A DNA stretch of 9,720 nucleotides from an uncultured Sphingomonadaceae bacterium (GTDB lineage Bacteria; Pseudomonadota; Alphaproteobacteria; Sphingomonadales; Sphingomonadaceae): contig CAMLKX010000055.1 in the NCBI GenBank assembly GCA_946480515.1, positions 1-9,720 of the forward strand, read 5' to 3'. The notes under the pieces were generated by a model. That model had not been told where the DNA came from, did not search any database, and was given only the letters and a program-made list of their open reading frames with translations. Positions 1 to 7,752 of the stretch are shown in pieces. Both the position numbers and the translations under genes were made by a program. Every line of letters begins with the position of its first letter. Position 1 is the first letter of the stretch.

Positions 1-2
1 AA

Positions 3-1379
3 TCGGATTCGGCCAACGCCGCAACGAATGTGGACCGGGAAGAACGGTCTCTGGAGGAACGCCGCCTGCTGACGGTTGGTGACGCGGGTGCATTCGCACA
101 GCGCGATCTCCATACTGATCTCAAGGTCGAACTCCATCAACGGCTGCTCGACCTGATCAATCTGAGCGCGCTCGAGTCGATGTCGCGGCAGCAGATCCAG
201 GACGAGGTCGGCGACATCGTTCAAGAGGAGCTGTCCAAGCAGAATCACGCGTTGAACCATGCGGAGCGGCGTCAGCTTGTCGATGATGTGCTTGACGAAC
301 TGCTCGGTCTCGGACCTTTGGAGCCTCTGCTCAAGGACGCAACCGTCACCGACATCGTAGTCAACGGTCACAAGAGCGTGTTCGTTGAGCGCTACGGTGT
401 TCTTGAGGCAAGTCCAGTTCGTTTCAAGGATGAGCGGCATCTGCTGCGCATCATTCAGAAGATTGTGTCTGATGTCGGCCGCCGGGTCGATGAATCTTCC
501 CCAATGGTGGATGCCAGGCTGGCGGACGGAAGCCGCGTCAATGCGGTCGTGCCGCCGCTTGCGCTCGATGGATCGCTCCTCTCGATCCGCAAGTTCTCGA
601 AGGTGCCGATCAGCCTGGCTCGCCTGATCGAAATTGGATCAGTCCCCGCGCAAGTAGCGGAGGTGCTTGGCGCGATCGTTTCAGCGCGGCGCAACGTCTT
701 GATTTCCGGCGGTACCGGCTCGGGCAAGACGACAATGCTCAATGCGATGTCCGCCTTCATCGATAATCGCGAACGGATTGTGACCATCGAAGATTCGGCG
801 GAATTGCAGCTTCAGCAGTCGCATGTCGCAAGGCTCGAAACGCGGCCGCCAAACATCGAGGGCAGGGGGGAGATTGCTCAGCGGGATCTCGTCAAGAACG
901 CTCTCCGGATGCGTCCAGACCGGATCATTGTCGGCGAGGTTCGCGCCGGCGAGGCCTTTGATATGCTCCAGGCGATGAACACCGGTCACGACGGGTCGAT
1001 GACCACGGTGCATGCCAACAGCCCGCGCGATGCCCTTTCCCGCGTCGAACAGATGATCGGCATGAGCGGGATCGATATCCCGGCACGGTCCGCCCGCGCC
1101 CAGATCGCGTCGGCGATCAACGTCGTGATCCAGCTAGCACGTCTCGCCGATGGGCGACGGCGGTTGATCAGCCTGTCGGAAATTACCGGCATGGAAGGTG
1201 ATGTCATCACCATGCAGGAGATCTTCCGTTATCGCCAGACAGGCATGACGGCTGACGGCGCTGTCCAAGGGCGGTTTGAGGCGACCGGTATTCGACCGCG
1301 GTTTCTCGATCACATCATGTCTCACGGCGTTTCGCTTTCGCCGGAGCTGTTTCGGCCGGATGCGAGGTTCGAGGCATGA
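3..1379 (+). CDS. cpaF: CpaF/TadA-type Tad pilus secretion ATPase (5' end probably beyond window)
   Basis: This is the cytoplasmic hexameric ATPase of the VirB11/GspE superfamily that powers assembly of Flp pili by the Tad system. Numbering from the GTG at 30, an N-terminal region (about 30-110) precedes the ATPase core. The core shows Walker A GGTGSGKT (227-234), an Asp box around [11 protein letters not shown] (249-259), a Walker B-type segment [15 protein letters not shown] (295-309) and a His box [13 protein letters not shown] (324-336). All the catalytic motifs look intact. The frame stays open upstream of GTG 30 to the window edge, and no clear ribosome binding site precedes that codon. 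CpaF proteins usually carry a longer variable N-terminus, so the true start is probably upstream and the gene is given here as left-partial. GTG 30 remains possible and would give 449 aa. The stop codon overlaps the tadB start by 4 bases, which suggests translational coupling. The family call is secure; only the start is uncertain. Confidence 0.96.
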   Translation, partial: SDSANAATNVDREERSLEERRLLTVGDAGAFAQRDLHTDLKVELHQRLLDLINLSALESMSRQQIQDEVGDIVQEELSKQNHALNHAERRQLVDDVLDELLGLGPLEPLLKDATVTDIVVNGHKSVFVERYGVLEASPVRFKDERHLLRIIQKIVSDVGRRVDESSPMVDARLADGSRVNAVVPPLALDGSLLSIRKFSKVPISLARLIEIGSVPAQVAEVLGAIVSARRNVLISGGTGSGKTTMLNAMSAFIDNRERIVTIEDSAELQLQQSHVARLETRPPNIEGRGEIAQRDLVKNALRMRPDRIIVGEVRAGEAFDMLQAMNTGHDGSMTTVHANSPRDALSRVEQMIGMSGIDIPARSARAQIASAINVVIQLARLADGRRRLISLSEITGMEGDVITMQEIFRYRQTGMTADGAVQGRFEATGIRPRFLDHIMSHGVSLSPELFRPDARFEA

Positions 1380-2377
1380 GCAGCAATTGGCTCAAGGCGT
1401 TGGCTCTCGTCTGCGTGTTCGCGGCGGCCATGCTCGCGGTCGAAGCAATTGTGAGCTGGATCATTAGCGCGAGAGGTGGAAGCAAGGCGCTCAACCTTCG
1501 CTTGAAGATGATCGGACGAGGCATGTCTCGGGGCGAGACCCTGAGTAAGCTGCGCCGCGACGTCAGCAGCATCTCGACTAGCCTTCCGGCGCCATTTGTC
1601 GCCCCCGCACAGGGGTTCGAGCGGATGCTGACCATGGCCGGGCTAACCATTCCGACAACCCAGCTGATGCTGATCCTGTTGCTCGCTCCGTTCGCTGTGC
1701 TGATATTCCTCGTGCTTATTCTCTCGGGCATCAGTGCAGGTATGACCATCGGCAGGATCGTGATGTTGCTGGTGATCGCGGGGATGATTGGCTGGGCGAT
1801 CCCGCTGCTCTTCATTCAGGCCAAAGCCAATCGGCGCCGGAAAAAGATGCAGGACCAGTTTCCGGTGGCGCTCGATGTCTTCGTGCGCGGGTTGCGTGCG
1901 GGTCACCCGGTTGCGGCTGCCTTGGAATTGCTGACGGTCGAAATGCCTGACCCAATGGGCAGCGAGTTCGGCATGGTCGTTGATGAGGTCACTTATGGCG
2001 CAGATCTACGTGACGCGCTCGAGAGCATGGCACAGCGCTGGGACCTGGAAGACATCCGCATGTTCGTCGTCTGCTTGTCTGTTCAAAGCGAGACTGGCGG
2101 CAATCTGGCGGAAATTCTGGAGAACCTGTCGAAGGTGATCCGCGACCGCGCGTCGATGATGCTGAAGGTTCGAGCCTTATCGAGCGAAGGACGAATGACA
2201 GCAATCATGCTGACCGCGCTTCCGATCCTCGCATTCACACTGCTGTTCCTGTTCAGCCCTAGCTTCTACCTGGATGTTGCGGACGATCCTGCTTTCGTTC
2301 CCGGGTTCGCGATTCTGATCATCCTCTATCTGATCGGCTTCTTTACAATCCGCCGGATGGTGGACCTGAAGGTGTGA
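1376..2377 (+). CDS. tadB: TadB, Tad pilus inner-membrane platform protein
   Basis: This is one of the two GspF/PilC-like inner-membrane proteins on which the Tad ATPase acts. The 333-residue protein has an N-terminal hydrophobic helix (about 8-30), a basic cytoplasmic stretch, and a long paired hydrophobic block (about 96-147). A cytoplasmic T2SSF-type helical domain follows (about 160-265; FPVALDVFVRGLRAGHPV near the start, SVQSETGGNLAEILENL at 235-251). Two C-terminal membrane helices lie at about 275-295 and 308-325. The ATG sits inside the cpaF stop (ATGA overlap), with GCGAGG at 1362-1367 as ribosome binding site. It is followed after 4 bases by tadC. Length and topology match TadB, and the order cpaF-tadB-tadC is the canonical Tad arrangement. 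Confidence 0.95.
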   Translation: MSSNWLKALALVCVFAAAMLAVEAIVSWIISARGGSKALNLRLKMIGRGMSRGETLSKLRRDVSSISTSLPAPFVAPAQGFERMLTMAGLTIPTTQLMLILLLAPFAVLIFLVLILSGISAGMTIGRIVMLLVIAGMIGWAIPLLFIQAKANRRRKKMQDQFPVALDVFVRGLRAGHPVAAALELLTVEMPDPMGSEFGMVVDEVTYGADLRDALESMAQRWDLEDIRMFVVCLSVQSETGGNLAEILENLSKVIRDRASMMLKVRALSSEGRMTAIMLTALPILAFTLLFLFSPSFYLDVADDPAFVPGFAILIILYLIGFFTIRRMVDLKV

Positions 2378-2381
2378 CTCT

Positions 2382-3353
2382 ATGACCCCGGTCGTTCTTG
2401 AAAATCCTGTCGCCCGCATGGTCCTGATGGCGGGTTTGTTTGTGGGGGTCGTGCTTGTCACTTACATGATCGCGACAGCGATGGCGGCCAGGCGCGCAAC
2501 GCAGCAACGATTGACCGGTGACCCGCCGATAGCGGGACAAACCTATGGCGGGTCGCTGCGCGGGCAGCAAGCGGAGGGGACGTGGCTTCGGCTCGTTGAA
2601 TCAATCGAACGGACAGGCCTGCCCTTGGTCGATACGCGCGACCATGCGCTTCGGAACAGGTTGATAGCGGCTGGTTACAGTGCTCCGCATGCCCCGCGCG
2701 TATACACCCTGATCCGCTTGATCATGGTCATTCTGCTTCCGGTGCTACTGCTCAGCTACTGGTGGATGATTGGAAGCCGGCCGAGTTTGGCTGGCTTGTA
2801 CTTCGGCGTGGTCATCTCGGCAGCGCTCGGCCTGTACATTCCCAGCTTGTTTATCAGGGCGAAGGCTGATCGGCGACAACGAGAAATCGTCAATGGATTT
2901 CCCGATGCGCTGGATCTGATGCTCGTGTGCGTCGAAGCAGGTCTTGGTCTCGAAGCAGCATTTGACCGCGTCGGAATGGAAATGACTCGTTCTCACCCGC
3001 TGCTTTCTCAGCAGCTTGGGGCTGTCGTATTGGAACTGCGTGCCGGTCGAAGCCGCGAAGATGCATTGCGGCGCATGGCGGATCGTGCGGGCGTCGATGA
3101 AATCCGAGCCTTCTCGACCCTGCTCATTCAGTCGACTAAACTCGGCTCAAGTGTCGCTCAGACGCTGCGGACCTATGCTTCGGAAATGCGCGAGCGCCGG
3201 CGGATGCGGGCCGAAGAAAAGGCACATCGCTTGCCCGTCTTATTGTCCATTCCGCTTGTGGCATGCATGCTGCCTGTGATGATCGGCGTGCTCATGCTGC
3301 CTGCGGCCATCAGAACGATCCGGGCCGTGATGCCGGCATTGACGGGAGGCTGA
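2382..3353 (+). CDS. tadC: TadC, Tad pilus inner-membrane platform protein
   Basis: This is the second T2SSF-domain membrane protein of the Tad machine and probably partners TadB in the inner-membrane platform. It has 323 residues. An N-terminal helix lies at about 11-34 and a paired hydrophobic block at about 107-158. A cytoplasmic domain at about 165-280 contains the typical TadC segments FPDALDLMLVCVEAGLGLEAA (starts at 173) and FSTLLIQSTKLGSSVAQTLR (244-263). A C-terminal helix is at about 284-310. AAGGTG at 2369-2374, inside the end of tadB, lies 7 bases before the ATG. Only one base separates its stop codon from the next gene. TadC is distinguished from TadB by its place in the operon and by the ETGGN-for-TKLGS difference in the shared motif. 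Confidence 0.94.
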   Translation: MTPVVLENPVARMVLMAGLFVGVVLVTYMIATAMAARRATQQRLTGDPPIAGQTYGGSLRGQQAEGTWLRLVESIERTGLPLVDTRDHALRNRLIAAGYSAPHAPRVYTLIRLIMVILLPVLLLSYWWMIGSRPSLAGLYFGVVISAALGLYIPSLFIRAKADRRQREIVNGFPDALDLMLVCVEAGLGLEAAFDRVGMEMTRSHPLLSQQLGAVVLELRAGRSREDALRRMADRAGVDEIRAFSTLLIQSTKLGSSVAQTLRTYASEMRERRRMRAEEKAHRLPVLLSIPLVACMLPVMIGVLMLPAAIRTIRAVMPALTGG

Positions 3354-3354
3354 G

Positions 3355-4476
3355 ATGAACCGGGGGGTTGTCGGAGAGCGCTGCACTGCTGCCGTTATGT
3401 TGATTGCGCTTGCAGCTTGCAGTTCCACGGGCGGCGAGCTTGCGATCCGTCCGACGAAATCGGCATTAGCGCCTGGCGAACTGCCAGTGCCCTACCGTGT
3501 CGCTGAGGCGCGCGCCCATTTTCGCTTGGGCAATGTCGCGCTTGCACTGGAGGGCTTTCGCAAGGCCCTGCGCGAAAATCCGAACAGTGTTGACGCGCTG
3601 AATGGAATGGCCGCCTGTTACGACCGGATGGGACGTTTCGACCTGTCTCGTCAGCAGTATGAGCAAGCCCTCGCGATAGCTCCCGGCGATGCGCGGCTGT
3701 ACGTCAATCTTGCGACTTCGCTTGATCTGCAAGGCCGCGTTGAAGAAGCGGCTGCCGTTCGTCGCGAAATCAAGCAGCGCTTCGCATCTGCGGCTGTCGA
3801 CCCAGGTGCTTCCCCGGCATCTCCCCCCGCTCCCCCGCCAGCTTTTCCGGAAATGGCGATGACTCCTCCTTCGCTGGCCGAGCAATCGCTGCATGTGCCG
3901 GCCCCGCAAGTTGCCATCGCCATTCCAGATCTCGGCCGGACTGAGGTCCCAACTCCTTCAGACCCGCGGCCAGCAGACCAGGCGCGCCTCGTGCCTCCCG
4001 GATTTTCTGAAGCATCGAGCCAGCGGCCTGCCGACAGCAACTACGCCAGCGCGCGGCTTGAGCGTTTGTCGCTGGGCGAAGTGGCGCTCGTGACTGCAGC
4101 ACGGCCGCTGTGGAAGGCGCGGGTCGTCGAGCGCACTGGTCGAAGCACAACCATTGCTTTCGCCAAGCAGCCGCAGCGGCCAAATCCCGCTCAGGCCGTT
4201 GTCCTGCTGAATGCCGCCAGGATTGAAGGCCTGGCTGCCCGGACCCGCAGCCAGCTGGCCGCTCAGGGTTGGCGTCGAGTTGCAATCGGCAATGCCAGTC
4301 GCGCCCAGCGCCAGAGCATGATCCTCTATCCGAGGGAGCGTCGGGTGCTGGCCGAGCGGCTGTCGCGCCAGTTCGGATTCGCCATGCGTCAGCAAGAGAC
4401 GAGTCGCGGACAAATTGTTGTTCTGCTCGGCCGTGATGTTGCTACCGATGCCCGGCAAGCTGGCCGCCGCACGTGA
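3355..4476 (+). CDS. tadD: TadD-like TPR lipoprotein with C-terminal LytR_C-type domain
   Basis: This is probably a lipid-anchored envelope protein that assists Tad pilus assembly. Residues 1-22 form a lipoprotein signal with lipobox LAAC, giving Cys22 as the lipidated residue, and SS follows it, which fits outer-membrane sorting. Residues about 47-140 hold two to three tetratricopeptide repeats (for example VDALNGMAACYDRMGRFDLS at 79-98). A Pro/Ala-rich, probably disordered linker spans about 145-225. The C-terminus (about 282-361) resembles a LytR_C domain: VVLLNAARIEGLAARTRSQL, then GWRRVAIGNA, then IVVLLGRD. Known TadD proteins are short TPR lipoproteins, so this one is longer because of the linker and the added domain. 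GGGAGG at 3344-3349 is a good ribosome binding site. The 3' end overlaps the next gene by 4 bases (GTGA). The TPR lipoprotein call is firm; the LytR_C assignment is by eye. Confidence 0.85.
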   Translation: MNRGVVGERCTAAVMLIALAACSSTGGELAIRPTKSALAPGELPVPYRVAEARAHFRLGNVALALEGFRKALRENPNSVDALNGMAACYDRMGRFDLSRQQYEQALAIAPGDARLYVNLATSLDLQGRVEEAAAVRREIKQRFASAAVDPGASPASPPAPPPAFPEMAMTPPSLAEQSLHVPAPQVAIAIPDLGRTEVPTPSDPRPADQARLVPPGFSEASSQRPADSNYASARLERLSLGEVALVTAARPLWKARVVERTGRSTTIAFAKQPQRPNPAQAVVLLNAARIEGLAARTRSQLAAQGWRRVAIGNASRAQRQSMILYPRERRVLAERLSRQFGFAMRQQETSRGQIVVLLGRDVATDARQAGRRT

Positions 4477-5261
4477 TTGAACTGCTGCTCGCTGCGGCAG
4501 CTGTTCAGGGAGCTGTAGCGTCTTCCTCGGTCAACGAGGCGGCTCATGCATTGGCTGCTGGCAGGGTGGAGCAGGCGCGGGCAATGATCGCCACGGCAGT
4601 CGGCCGAGGCGAGAAAGGTGCGGAAATAGACCGGCTGCTGGCCGACCTGGCGCTCGCCAGCGGGGACAATGCCCGCGCGCTTGCCGGCTACTCAGCGCTA
4701 CTCGAACGAAACGCGAGTGAACCGATCCTTGCTGAGCTTGCCGGCTTGGCTGCATTGCGCCTGAATAAGGTCGAACAGGCCGTGATGCTGCTCGAACGCG
4801 CAGTGGCGTCGCCCGAGGCCAGCTGGCGAGCATGGAATCTGAGGGGTGTCGCAGCGGATCGTATGCATGATTGGGCAACTGCTGATGATGCTTACCTCCA
4901 TGCGGCCGAACTAGCGCCCGGTCGCGCCGACGTTCTGAACAATCACGGCTGGTCGCAAATGTTACGTGGGCACTGGGTGGAAGCGATCACGTTGCTGGAC
5001 CAAGCTGCCGCTTCTGATCCGAAGAACGCGCTGATTGCGCGTAATCGCGAGCTTGCCAGTTTTGCGGCTGCTGGCGGTTTGCCGCAGCGACAAATCGGGG
5101 AGAGCGCGCGAGAGTTTGCGGCTCGTCTGAATGATGCCGGAGTTATGGCAGCCCTCACAGGTGATCGCTCCCGGGCCGTCGCTGCTTTTTCGCAAGCGAT
5201 CGACGCCAGGTCTGAATGGTTCGACCGCGCTGCCAACAATTTGAACAGCCTCGGGCGGTAA
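4473..5261 (+). CDS. Second TPR protein of the Tad operon
   Basis: This 262-residue tetratricopeptide protein is the last gene of the Tad run. Residues 1-17 are short and hydrophobic (ELLLAAAAVQGAVASS) and could be a weak signal peptide with cleavage near Ala16. There is no lipobox cysteine, unlike the preceding gene. Helical TPR-like repeats run from about 20 to 195; the clearest is WNLRGVAADRMHDWATADDA (121-140), followed by LNNHGWSQMLRGHWVEAITL (155-174). A final TPR-like unit lies at about 220-246. It starts with GTG inside the stop codon of the upstream gene and has no strong ribosome binding site of its own, so it is probably translated by coupling. It may be a TadD paralogue acting as a periplasmic assembly or scaffold factor. 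That role is inferred from position and fold only. Nothing suggests catalytic activity. Confidence 0.85.
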   Translation: MIELLLAAAAVQGAVASSSVNEAAHALAAGRVEQARAMIATAVGRGEKGAEIDRLLADLALASGDNARALAGYSALLERNASEPILAELAGLAALRLNKVEQAVMLLERAVASPEASWRAWNLRGVAADRMHDWATADDAYLHAAELAPGRADVLNNHGWSQMLRGHWVEAITLLDQAAASDPKNALIARNRELASFAAAGGLPQRQIGESAREFAARLNDAGVMAALTGDRSRAVAAFSQAIDARSEWFDRAANNLNSLGR

Positions 5262-5312
5262 ACAGAGCTGAGCCAACCGAAGAGCGGCAGTCGATCCAGT
5301 CGGACGTGGCGC

Positions 5313-5341
5313 TTGATAGGTCGTGCTTTGTTAATTAGACT
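5313..5341 (+). promoter_or_regulatory. Candidate sigma70-type promoter for the SDR-amidase unit
   Basis: In the 147-base spacer after the Tad operon, TTGATA (5313-5318) and TAGACT (5336-5341) are separated by 17 bases. They match the TTGACA and TATAAT consensus at five and four of six positions. Transcription would start near 5348, leaving a leader of about 60 bases before the SDR gene. A short inverted repeat, GACT-CT-AGTC (5338-5347), overlaps the -10 box and the predicted start and could be a small operator. No convincing Rho-independent terminator for the Tad operon was seen in the spacer. The promoter was read by eye and alphaproteobacterial consensus matches are loose. Confidence 0.35.
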
Positions 5342-5408
5342 CTAGTCCAGGTATGCACCGATAGCGGGTGTCAGTGAGTCTCTTTTCGTCAGCTCGAGTG
5401 GAGGGGTT

Positions 5409-6155
5409 ATGACCAACGGCAGAAGTGGTTTGGTAACCGGAGCTGGCGGAGGTATCGGGCGTGCCGCCGCAATCGCGTTCGCCAAACAAGGCGCGAAGGT
5501 CACGCTTGCGGATCTTAGTGTCGAGGGAGTTGAGCAAACCGCAGCGATGATCCGCGGCTCGGGCGGGGAGGCATTCTGCCAACAGCTCGATGTTGCTGAT
5601 GCGGCTGCGGTGGATGCCGCGGTGGACGCACATGTTGAGCGCCATGGAAGCATCGACTTCGCCTTCAACAATGCCGGCATCTCTTTGGAGGATCTCGGCA
5701 CCGAGTGGGGTGACCTCGATCTTTTCGACCGGACGCAGGCGGTGAACACCCGCGGGGTCTTATTGTGCATGCGCGCCGAAATCCGGCACATGGTGCGCCA
5801 AGGATCGGGGGCGATTGTCAACACCGCCTCGATCGCAGGGATGTCGGGCGCGGGGGGCGCAGGCTATTGCGCTAGCAAACATGCAGTGGTGGGCCTGACT
5901 CGATCGGCGGCGTTGCGCTACGCGGCGCAGGGCATCCGGATCAATGCCGTCTGTCCTGGCGTGATCGAAACACCGATGACGGAGGGACTGCTGGCTGATC
6001 CGCAGACTGCGGCGATGCTGGCGCAGATGAGTCCGATCGGCCGGTTTGGAAAGCCTGAGGACATTGCCAATGCGGTGCTGTTCCTCTGTTCGGAGGCAGC
6101 AAGCTTCATCACCGGCCACCCGCTCGCGGTGGACGGCGGATATCTCGCCCGGTGA
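5409..6155 (+). CDS. SDR-family NAD(P)-dependent oxidoreductase (likely NAD-preferring)
   Basis: This is a classical short-chain dehydrogenase/reductase of 248 residues, the usual family length, expected to be a cytoplasmic tetramer. It shows the Rossmann motif TGAGGGIG (10-17), NNAG (88-91), and the catalytic set Asn113, Ser141, Tyr153 and Lys157 (YCASK). It also has CPG (182-184) and the C-terminal segment AVDGGYLAR. Asp35 at the end of the second strand (LADLS) is the residue that normally favours NAD(H) over NADP(H). The substrate cannot be read from the sequence; relatives act on secondary alcohols, ketones, sugars and cyclic diols. GGAGGGG at 5400-5406 is a strong ribosome binding site and fixes the ATG. 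The stop codon overlaps the amidase start by 4 bases (GTGA), so the two proteins are probably made together and may serve one catabolic route. Confidence 0.93.
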   Translation: MTNGRSGLVTGAGGGIGRAAAIAFAKQGAKVTLADLSVEGVEQTAAMIRGSGGEAFCQQLDVADAAAVDAAVDAHVERHGSIDFAFNNAGISLEDLGTEWGDLDLFDRTQAVNTRGVLLCMRAEIRHMVRQGSGAIVNTASIAGMSGAGGAGYCASKHAVVGLTRSAALRYAAQGIRINAVCPGVIETPMTEGLLADPQTAAMLAQMSPIGRFGKPEDIANAVLFLCSEAASFITGHPLAVDGGYLAR

Positions 6156-7675
6156 GCGACGGGACGCGGATAACCCGCAGGGAGATGGTCGGCGGCGCGG
6201 TCGCGTTGCCGCTGGCGGGTGCGGCGCTTGCCGCTGAGCGCAGCAGTGGCCAGGACTTGCTTAGAGATCATGACTTGCTGGGTCTCGCCGAGTTGGTCCG
6301 TCGCAAGCAGATCCGGCCATCGGAGCTGTTGGAAGCGGCGATCGCCCGGGCGGAAGCGCTCAACCCGCGGTTCAACTTTCTCGCCCAGAAGCATTACGGT
6401 TATGGCCGACAGGCAATTGTGCGCGGGTTGCCGAGTGGACCGTTCACTGGCGTTCCGTGGCTCCTGAAGGATCTGAACACCTATATGGCGGGCGAGGTCA
6501 CCGGCAACGGCAGCCGGCTCTATCGAGACTTCCGGCCACGGGAGACATCGGAGTTGGTGCGCCGCCATGAGCGCGCGGGTCTGGTGATCTTCGGCAAGAC
6601 CACCACTCCTGAATTCGGGCTCACCGGAACGACGGAATCCAAAGCCACCGGTGCCACTCGCAATCCGTGGAACCCGGAGTATATCGCCGGGGGCTCGTCG
6701 GGCGGCGCTGCGGCGGCAGTGGCGGCTGGGGTGATCCCCGCGGCGCACGCTACCGATGGCGGCGGCTCGATACGCATTCCGGCCTCCTGCTGCGGGCTGT
6801 TCGGCTTGAAGCCGAGCAGGGGAAGGGTGCCGATGGGGCCGCAGCGCACGGAAGGGTGGGGTGGGCTATCCGCTCATCATGCGGTGACTTGGACGGTGCG
6901 GGATAGCGCCGCGTTGCTCGACGCGACCCACGGTCCTGAGCCCGGATCGCGCTATGCTGCGCCGACTCCCGAGCGGCCCTATCTCGATGAAGTGACCCGC
7001 ACGCCCGGACGCCTGCGGATCGCGCTAATGGTGACTCCGATCTCCGGGACTCCAGTTGACCCGGAGTGCGTTGCAGCAGCACGAAATGCAGGCAAGCTGT
7101 GCGAAAGCCTCGGCCATTTCGTCGAAGAGGCCGCGCCGAAGCTCGACGCTGGGGCTTTGGGAGAGGCAGCATTTGCGATCATGGGACCGTCGGTCGCGGC
7201 CGAGCTCGACGCGCGGAGCAGGACGATTGGAGTCCCGCTCAGCCTCGATGTCGTCGAACGCGCCACCCTGGAGTTCTATTACGCGACGGGCAAGAAATTG
7301 GCGGCTACCGATGTGGTGCGGGCCAATATCACGCTTCAGGAAGCGGCCGTCACGGTCGCCCGGTTCACGGAGCGCTATGACCTGATCCTGTCGCCCACAT
7401 TGGCACAGCCACCGCTGAAGCTCGGGATGATCGACCTTTCGCCCGCCAATGTGCAGACATTTTTACGCAACGTAACGCCGTTCACGCCCTTCACTGGACT
7501 TTACAATCAAACAGGGCAGCCGAGCATGAGCGTTCCACTTGGCCAATCCAGCGCGGGACTTCCCATCGGTGTCATGTTCTCGGCCCGATATGGGGACGAG
7601 GCGACACTGTTCCGGCTTGCTGGCCAGCTCGAGGCTGCCGCTCCATGGGTGCGAAAAAAGCCCAATGTCGGTTAA
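6152..7675 (+). CDS. Amidase-signature hydrolase with Tat-type export signal
   Basis: This 507-residue enzyme belongs to the amidase signature family (Ser-cisSer-Lys hydrolases, which include fatty acid amide hydrolase, bacterial aryl and enantioselective amidases, and 6-aminohexanoate cyclic dimer hydrolase). The N-terminus carries a twin-arginine motif TRREMVG (8-14), a hydrophobic stretch and an Ala-rich cleavage region near 24-29, so a periplasmic location is likely. The catalytic residues are visible: Lys106 in PWLLKDLN, Ser182 in AGGSSGG and the nucleophile Ser206 in TDGGGSIRIPASCCG. The 24-residue spacing between the two serines matches the family. The C-terminal segment TGQPSMSVPLG and the segment GLPIGVMF are also typical. 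The substrate is unknown; Gly-rich PASCCGLFGLKPSRGRVP is typical of broad hydrolytic amidases rather than GatA. The GTG start lies in the SDR stop codon with only a weak ribosome binding site, so translation is probably coupled. The gene is full length with no visible damage. Confidence 0.93.
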   Translation: MSDGTRITRREMVGGAVALPLAGAALAAERSSGQDLLRDHDLLGLAELVRRKQIRPSELLEAAIARAEALNPRFNFLAQKHYGYGRQAIVRGLPSGPFTGVPWLLKDLNTYMAGEVTGNGSRLYRDFRPRETSELVRRHERAGLVIFGKTTTPEFGLTGTTESKATGATRNPWNPEYIAGGSSGGAAAAVAAGVIPAAHATDGGGSIRIPASCCGLFGLKPSRGRVPMGPQRTEGWGGLSAHHAVTWTVRDSAALLDATHGPEPGSRYAAPTPERPYLDEVTRTPGRLRIALMVTPISGTPVDPECVAAARNAGKLCESLGHFVEEAAPKLDAGALGEAAFAIMGPSVAAELDARSRTIGVPLSLDVVERATLEFYYATGKKLAATDVVRANITLQEAAVTVARFTERYDLILSPTLAQPPLKLGMIDLSPANVQTFLRNVTPFTPFTGLYNQTGQPSMSVPLGQSSAGLPIGVMFSARYGDEATLFRLAGQLEAAAPWVRKKPNVG

Positions 7676-7696
7676 GAAGGAAGCCGACGCTCACAT

Positions 7697-7752
7697 CACG
7701 CTGAGCGCTCGGGTTGTAAGCTGATGGCCGCGACAGATATGAGCGCAGCGTG
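7697..7752. promoter_or_regulatory. Imperfect inverted repeat across the tetR upstream region
   Basis: CACGCTGAGCGCTC (7697-7710) and GAGCGCAGCGTG (7741-7752) are reverse complements apart from two extra bases (GA) in the left arm. The arms pair over 12 positions with about 30 bases between them. The right arm covers the GTG start codon of tetR. The repeat could act as DNA, as a pair of TetR sites about 43 bases apart centre to centre, or as RNA, as a hairpin hiding the start codon. A weak promoter-like pair lies inside it: TTGTAA at 7714-7719 and TATGAG at 7738-7743, with 18 bases between. If used, it would start transcription close to 7750 and make tetR nearly leaderless. The pairing is directly visible; every function given is inferred. 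Confidence 0.35.

Noticed and set aside
3770..4285. Several minus-strand open frames of 129-171 codons opposite the TadD-like gene
   Set aside because: They mirror a low-complexity Pro/Ala-rich coding stretch in GC-rich DNA. The plus-strand gene has a lipobox, TPR repeats, a good ribosome binding site and tight operon spacing.
5262..5408. Possible mobile-element boundary or attachment site between the pilus operon and the metabolic genes
   Set aside because: No direct repeats, terminal inverted repeats, tRNA fragment, integrase or transposase remnant was seen. The change of gene function alone is not evidence of insertion.
5918..6748. A 276-codon minus-strand open frame across the SDR-amidase junction
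   Set aside because: It is opposite two genes with complete catalytic motifs, and its Arg-rich text shows no domain, signal or ribosome binding site.
7739..7752. ATG at 7739 as the tetR start
   Set aside because: It is in another frame and meets a stop codon after four codons (ATG AGC GCA GCG TGA), so GTG 7750 was kept.
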